Source: Agrobacterium sp. a22-2
GTDB lineage: Bacteria > Pseudomonadota > Alphaproteobacteria > Rhizobiales > Rhizobiaceae
Direction: 5' to 3'
NCBI RefSeq assembly: GCF_012276985.1
Contig: NZ_JAAXMM010000004.1
Coordinates: 248,001 to 312,000, forward strand
DNA length: 64,000 nt
In this document: one piece after another, positions 60,251-64,000 of the stretch
Numbering within the stretch: the first letter of the stretch is position 1
How the letters are laid out: each line of letters begins with the position of its first letter
Made by a program: the position numbers and the translations under genes
Notes under the pieces: model-generated
Database searches by the model: none
What the model saw: only the letters and a program-made list of their open reading frames with translations
Told to the model about the DNA's origin: nothing

Positions 60251-61928
60251 AACCCGCATCGCGCTCTTCGTCGGTCTTGCCACCCTATTGCTGAGCCTCA
60301 TCTTCGTGGCGCAGGTGGTGCTGAGCGTGCGCGTCACCGACCAGTCGGCGCGCCGCGATACGACGCTTCTGATCGAGGCCATGTGGCAAAGCTATGTGGA
60401 TGACGAGACCCTGGCGCAGGATGGCGTGGCAAACCGGGTGCGCCGCGACGTCGAGATCCTCAATGCGCTGTTTCAGGATCGCGGCGACATCATCCAGGCG
60501 CAGATGGATATCGGCGGCATCGAAAGCGGCGCCGATGGCCAGGTGATCATCATCATCAATCAGGCGCTGAAGCCGATCTACACGAATCTCACGAAACCGC
60601 TGCCGCCGGATTTCAGCCAGGCCAATACGCGTATGGTGCGGGTGACCGATACCGATGGATTTTCGAAATTCGATTTCGGCGAAGGCGAACTGGTCTACCG
60701 GATAAAGATCGTCCCGTTGCGCTTTCGCTTCGGCGTGGTCGGCTATGTGATTGTTGCAGCACCCGTCTCGAAGATTTTGGCGCGATTCGATCAATCCGTG
60801 GATCTCGATGCCAGGCTCGTCGACGTTGCCGATAGCGGGGCGATGTCGGCCCAGACCGTGATGATCCCGCTCGCCGACGGTTTCAGCGATGGCCGGGTTC
60901 TGGCCTATCTCGGGGCGTCCAACGACCGAACGGACGAGTTGCGCCAGACGCGCTGGCTGCAATGGATCGCCGGTGGCCTGGTGGTGGTCTTCGTCGGCCA
61001 TGTGCTTGGCGGGCTGGTCTGGATGGTCAAGCGCGCGTTTCGGCCGCTCGATGCCGCGATCGACGTGATCGACAAGCTGACGCAAGGGCAGGAAGCGCCG
61101 CCGCTCGACACCAGTACGGGCACGATCGAAATCCAGCGGTTGTCGAAGGCGGTCGAGGCACTGCGCTCGGCCCATGCCAATCAGGAGGCACTGCGGCATT
61201 TGCAGGCGGAGCTCGCCATCGCCTCAGAACTGCAGCAGGCGCTCTTGCCGCGCGGCCCCCTGGTTGTCGAGGGCATTTCCTTCCATGGGCAGATGGTTCC
61301 CTCGCAGGAAGTGGCCGGCGATTATTTCGACTATTTCCAGATCGATGACAATCGCGTCGGCTTCCTGATCGCCGATGTCTGCGGCAAGGGAACGCCGGCC
61401 GCCCTGTTCATGGCCATGTCGCGGACCGTGGTCCGGTCGCTCGCCATGACCGGCCAGGCACCGGGCGAGGTGCTGACGGAGGCCAATCGCGTCCTTGCCG
61501 AGACCAATGACAAGAACATGTTCGTCACGCTGTTCTACGGGGTCATCGACCGGGCCGAGAAGCGGCTGCGTTATGCCAATGCCGGCCATGTGCCGCCGAT
61601 CCTTAAAGGCCGTGACGGCTCGGTCTCGTACCTGCCGGCGACCGGCGACCTGGTGCTCGGGATGATCATCGATATCGGATACGACACCGTCGATATGCCG
61701 CTGCCGACCGACTGTCTGCTGGTATGCTACACCGACGGCATTCCGGAAGCCTTCGACAGCCGGGACCAGCAGTTCGGCGACGAGCGTCTGCTGTCGCTGA
61801 TCGAGACGACGACGGTCAGCGATCCCGCGGAATTGATGGAACACCTGCGCAGCGCCGTGCTTCGATTTGCCGGCGGACGGCCGCAATATGACGATATCAC
61901 CCTGTGCATCGGCGCATTTTCCGCCTGA
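60240..61928 (+). CDS. Membrane-anchored SpoIIE/RsbU-type PP2C phosphatase with HAMP domain
   Basis: 562 aa. A membrane helix at about 8-28, a periplasmic sensor region, a second helix near 240-262, a HAMP segment (RAFRPLDAAIDVIDKLTQGQ), a linker helix (LQAELAIASELQQALLPRG) and a C-terminal PP2C-SpoIIE domain with the metal aspartates in VAGDYFDYF (near 358), ADVCGKGTPAALFMA (near 380) and DDITLCIG (near 551). It should dephosphorylate an RsbV-like STAS protein when stimulated. The only such protein in the window is at 34087-34431. It ends the sensor operon. Confidence 0.92.
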   Translation: MALRTRIALFVGLATLLLSLIFVAQVVLSVRVTDQSARRDTTLLIEAMWQSYVDDETLAQDGVANRVRRDVEILNALFQDRGDIIQAQMDIGGIESGADGQVIIIINQALKPIYTNLTKPLPPDFSQANTRMVRVTDTDGFSKFDFGEGELVYRIKIVPLRFRFGVVGYVIVAAPVSKILARFDQSVDLDARLVDVADSGAMSAQTVMIPLADGFSDGRVLAYLGASNDRTDELRQTRWLQWIAGGLVVVFVGHVLGGLVWMVKRAFRPLDAAIDVIDKLTQGQEAPPLDTSTGTIEIQRLSKAVEALRSAHANQEALRHLQAELAIASELQQALLPRGPLVVEGISFHGQMVPSQEVAGDYFDYFQIDDNRVGFLIADVCGKGTPAALFMAMSRTVVRSLAMTGQAPGEVLTEANRVLAETNDKNMFVTLFYGVIDRAEKRLRYANAGHVPPILKGRDGSVSYLPATGDLVLGMIIDIGYDTVDMPLPTDCLLVCYTDGIPEAFDSRDQQFGDERLLSLIETTTVSDPAELMEHLRSAVLRFAGGRPQYDDITLCIGAFSA

Positions 61929-61960
61929 TCCGGTCTGATCCCGTCCAGTCGATAAGGTTG

Positions 61961-62815
61961 TCAGATCAGCCGCAGGCCTTTGAGGCTGGCGTGGCCGTCC
62001 TTGCCGATGATGATGTGGTCGTGCACCGTGATGCCCAGCGGCTTGGCGGTGTCGACGATCATCTTGGTCATGTCGATATCGGCGCGCGACGGTGTCGGAT
62101 CACCGCTCGGGTGGTTGTGGACCAGGATGATGGCCGTGGCGGAGAGTTCCAGGGCACGTTTGACGACTTCGCGCGGATAGACCGGCGTATGGTCGATGGT
62201 ACCTTTGCCCTGGACCTCGTCGGCAATCAGCGCATTGCGCTTGTCGAGGAACAGGATGCGGAACTGTTCGCGCGCCTCATAGGCCATGGCCGCGTGGCAA
62301 TAGTCGATGACCGACGACCAGGAGCCGAGCACCTGCTTGCCCTTGATTTCGCTTTTCAGCATGCGCTGGCCAACGGCCGAGATCAGCTTCAGGTCGAGCG
62401 CCACGGCCTCGCCGACGCCCTTGACCTCCTGCAGCAGGGACGGCGGCGCGCCGATCACGCCGGCCAGGGTTCCGAACCGCTCGAGCAGCGCCTTGGCGAT
62501 CGGCTTGGTGTCGCGCCGCGGGATCAGCCGGAACAGCAGCAGTTCGAGGATTTCATAATCGGCCAAAGCCGTATCGCCATTGGCGCGGAAACGGTCGCGC
62601 AGGCGCTCGCGATGGCCGTGGTAATGGGCCTGATCGCTATCGGGTTTTGAGGCCAGCAGCGGCGATTTCTTCAAGGTGCCTGATTTCGGTGCCTGCTCGG
62701 CGAAAAAGCCGCGTTCGTCAGTCTCATCGGGTTCGCTTGTCCCGACATTGTCCCCAGTCTCGACCCGTGGAACATGATCGTCATACGGCGGGAGATCGGT
62801 CGGGAGTCGGGCCAT
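61961..62815 (-). CDS. radC: RadC family protein (JAB/MPN metalloprotease fold)
   Basis: 284 aa. A disordered 60-residue lead precedes the HhH-like region ([21 protein letters not shown]) and the JAMM-type zinc site [19 protein letters not shown] with the upstream glutamate region. RadC is named for a DNA repair phenotype but its biochemical function remains unsettled. AAGGG lies 7 nt before the ATG. It follows map by 10 bp in the conserved sfsA-map-radC order of the Rhizobiaceae. Confidence 0.95.
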   Translation of the reverse strand: MARLPTDLPPYDDHVPRVETGDNVGTSEPDETDERGFFAEQAPKSGTLKKSPLLASKPDSDQAHYHGHRERLRDRFRANGDTALADYEILELLLFRLIPRRDTKPIAKALLERFGTLAGVIGAPPSLLQEVKGVGEAVALDLKLISAVGQRMLKSEIKGKQVLGSWSSVIDYCHAAMAYEAREQFRILFLDKRNALIADEVQGKGTIDHTPVYPREVVKRALELSATAIILVHNHPSGDPTPSRADIDMTKMIVDTAKPLGITVHDHIIIGKDGHASLKGLRLI

Positions 62816-62825
62816 GGATTACCCT

Positions 62826-63656
62826 TTACAGAGGCGGAAGTCCGGGACGGTCGAGACCGGCTGGCGACAGGGTGAAGATCTCGCAGCCGGTCGCCGTGAC
62901 GCCGACGGCATGCTCGTATTGCGCGGTCAGGGAGCGGTCGCGGGTGACGGCCGTCCAGCCATCGGAGAGCACTTTGACATGCGGGCGGCCGAGATTGATC
63001 ATCGGCTCGATGGTGAAGATCATGCCTTCGCGCAGTTCCGGGCCTTCGTTGGCGCGGCCGTAATGCAGGATATTGGGCGAATCATGAAACAGCCGGCCGA
63101 CGCCATGGCCGCAGAAATCGCGCACCACGGAACACCGCTCGGCTTCGGCATAGGTCTGGATCGCCTCGCCGATGGCGCCGGTGCGGGCGCCCGGGCGGAC
63201 GGCGGCTATGCCGCGCATCAGGCATTCATAGGTCACTTCGAGCAGGCGTTCAGCAGCGCGCTTGATGGTGCCGACCGGATACATGCGGCTCGAATCGCCA
63301 TGCCAACCGTCGACGACGTAGGTCACGTCGATATTGACGATATCGCCCTCGCGCAAAGGCTTGTCGTCCGGCATGCCGTGACAGACGACATGGTTGATCG
63401 AGGTGCAGACGGAATATTTGTAGCCGCGATAGTTCAGCGTCGCCGGCAGCGCGCCGTTATCCATGCCGAAGTCGAAGACGAAGCGGTCGATGGCCTGGGT
63501 GGTCACGCCCGGCTTGACGATCTCAACCAGCGCGTCGAGGCAGCGGGCCGTCACATTGCAGGCCTTGCGCATGCCTTCGAAGGCCTCCGCGTCGTAGAGC
63601 CGGATCGCGCCGGTATTCTTGAGCGGGGCGGACGCCGCATCGATATAATTCACCAT
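62826..63656 (-). CDS. map: Type I methionine aminopeptidase
   Basis: 276 aa. The five metal ligands are visible: Asp in NIDVTYVVDGWHGDSSRM (two), His in CGHGVGRLFHD, Glu in FTIEPMI and Glu in QYEHAVGV. The substrate His lies in INHVVCHGMP. It removes the initiator methionine from nascent proteins and is essential in bacteria. There is no N-terminal zinc-finger extension. Its ATG directly follows the sfsA stop (TAA then ATG). Confidence 0.97.
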   Translation of the reverse strand: MVNYIDAASAPLKNTGAIRLYDAEAFEGMRKACNVTARCLDALVEIVKPGVTTQAIDRFVFDFGMDNGALPATLNYRGYKYSVCTSINHVVCHGMPDDKPLREGDIVNIDVTYVVDGWHGDSSRMYPVGTIKRAAERLLEVTYECLMRGIAAVRPGARTGAIGEAIQTYAEAERCSVVRDFCGHGVGRLFHDSPNILHYGRANEGPELREGMIFTIEPMINLGRPHVKVLSDGWTAVTRDRSLTAQYEHAVGVTATGCEIFTLSPAGLDRPGLPPL

Positions 63657-64000
63657 TTATCCGCTTTCTGATAGTTCCATTTCTGTTGTTCTTAATGCAG
63701 CAAGGCCTGGTTCGTCTATGTGGATCAGGCGATGGGGCGTGATTTCGTTTGGCGTGATGCGGCATTTGACGGCATAGGCCTCGATGCCGCGGGCCGCCGC
63801 CAGCCGGAATGCGGCGTCATAGGCCGGGTCGAGATCACCCGACAGGCGGAAGAGTTCGCAATCGTCGCGCTGGATCAGGTAGATCATGATTGCCCGATGA
63901 CCGGCGTCGGCCATGTCGGCGAGTTCAAGGAGATGTTTTGCGCCGCGCGCCGTGACTGTATCGGGAAATTCGGCAAGGCCTGATGTGCGAATGAAGTGGA
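63657..64000 (-). CDS. sfsA: SfsA (sugar fermentation stimulation protein), 3' part
   Basis: Partial: the 5' end lies beyond the right edge; about 114 codons are visible. [16 protein letters not shown] and [42 protein letters not shown] match the C-terminal half of SfsA, a predicted nuclease-like or DNA-binding protein of uncertain function. The frame runs without a stop from 64000 down to the TAA at 63657, in the same operon as map and radC. Confidence 0.93.
   Translation of the reverse strand, partial: HFIRTSGLAEFPDTVTARGAKHLLELADMADAGHRAIMIYLIQRDDCELFRLSGDLDPAYDAAFRLAAARGIEAYAVKCRITPNEITPHRLIHIDEPGLAALRTTEMELSESG

Overview
The window is GC-rich, densely coded DNA from an alphaproteobacterium, most probably a member of the Rhizobiaceae (Rhizobium/Agrobacterium relatives). 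The evidence is the sfsA-map-radC gene order at the right edge, a type VI secretion (T6SS) gene order like the Agrobacterium imp/hcp locus (kinase, phosphatase, TagF, TssM, TssL, TssK, FHA protein, TssG, TssF, TssE, TssC, TssB, TssA), and RIME-like palindromic intergenic repeats typical of rhizobia. This assignment rests on gene order and protein families read by eye, not on a database search.

Left region (1-15636): a partial zinc-free MDR oxidoreductase faces a TetR repressor across three evenly spaced operators. Next comes a patch richer in A and T that holds an unrecognised protein and a hexapeptide acyltransferase, then the soluble transhydrogenase sthA. A catabolic/transport locus follows: a peptide-type ABC importer (solute-binding protein, two permeases, two ATPases) with a terminal amidase, controlled by a LysR regulator, and divergent from a class I aminotransferase and an agmatinase-family enzyme.

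Central region (15633-53671): a complete T6SS. The minus-strand structural operon encodes TssA, TssB, TssC, TssE, TssF, TssG, the FHA protein TagH, TssJ, TssK, TssL, TssM, TagF, a PP2C phosphatase and a Hanks kinase. That is a full sheath, baseplate and membrane complex plus the threonine-phosphorylation switch. Divergent from tssA is a regulatory block on the plus strand: an RsbV-like STAS protein, an RsbW-like ATPase, a coiled-coil protein and a MinD/ParA-like ATPase. Facing it are a second Hanks kinase, a sigma-54 enhancer-binding protein, the ClpV ATPase and Hcp. hcp has a full-consensus sigma-54 promoter and, about 110 bp upstream, a perfect 32-bp palindrome. A divergent spike cassette then encodes a DUF2169-pentapeptide protein, a second pentapeptide protein, a PAAR-like DUF4150 protein, a short VgrG, a separate beta-structured protein, a DUF3540 protein, a TPR protein with a glycosyltransferase-like domain and a small unknown.

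Right region (54182-61928): a tightly coupled five-gene operon with an unusual membrane sensor set: a two-TM HAMP-like protein without output domain, a sensor-HAMP-MFS transporter fusion, an orphan periplasmic solute-binding protein, a large polytopic protein with extracytoplasmic segments, and a membrane-anchored SpoIIE/RsbU-type phosphatase. My main hypothesis is that this operon senses an external ligand and acts through the STAS/ATPase pair on the other side of the T6SS genes. No sigma factor of the kind such partner switches normally control is present in the window. The window ends with radC, map and a partial sfsA.
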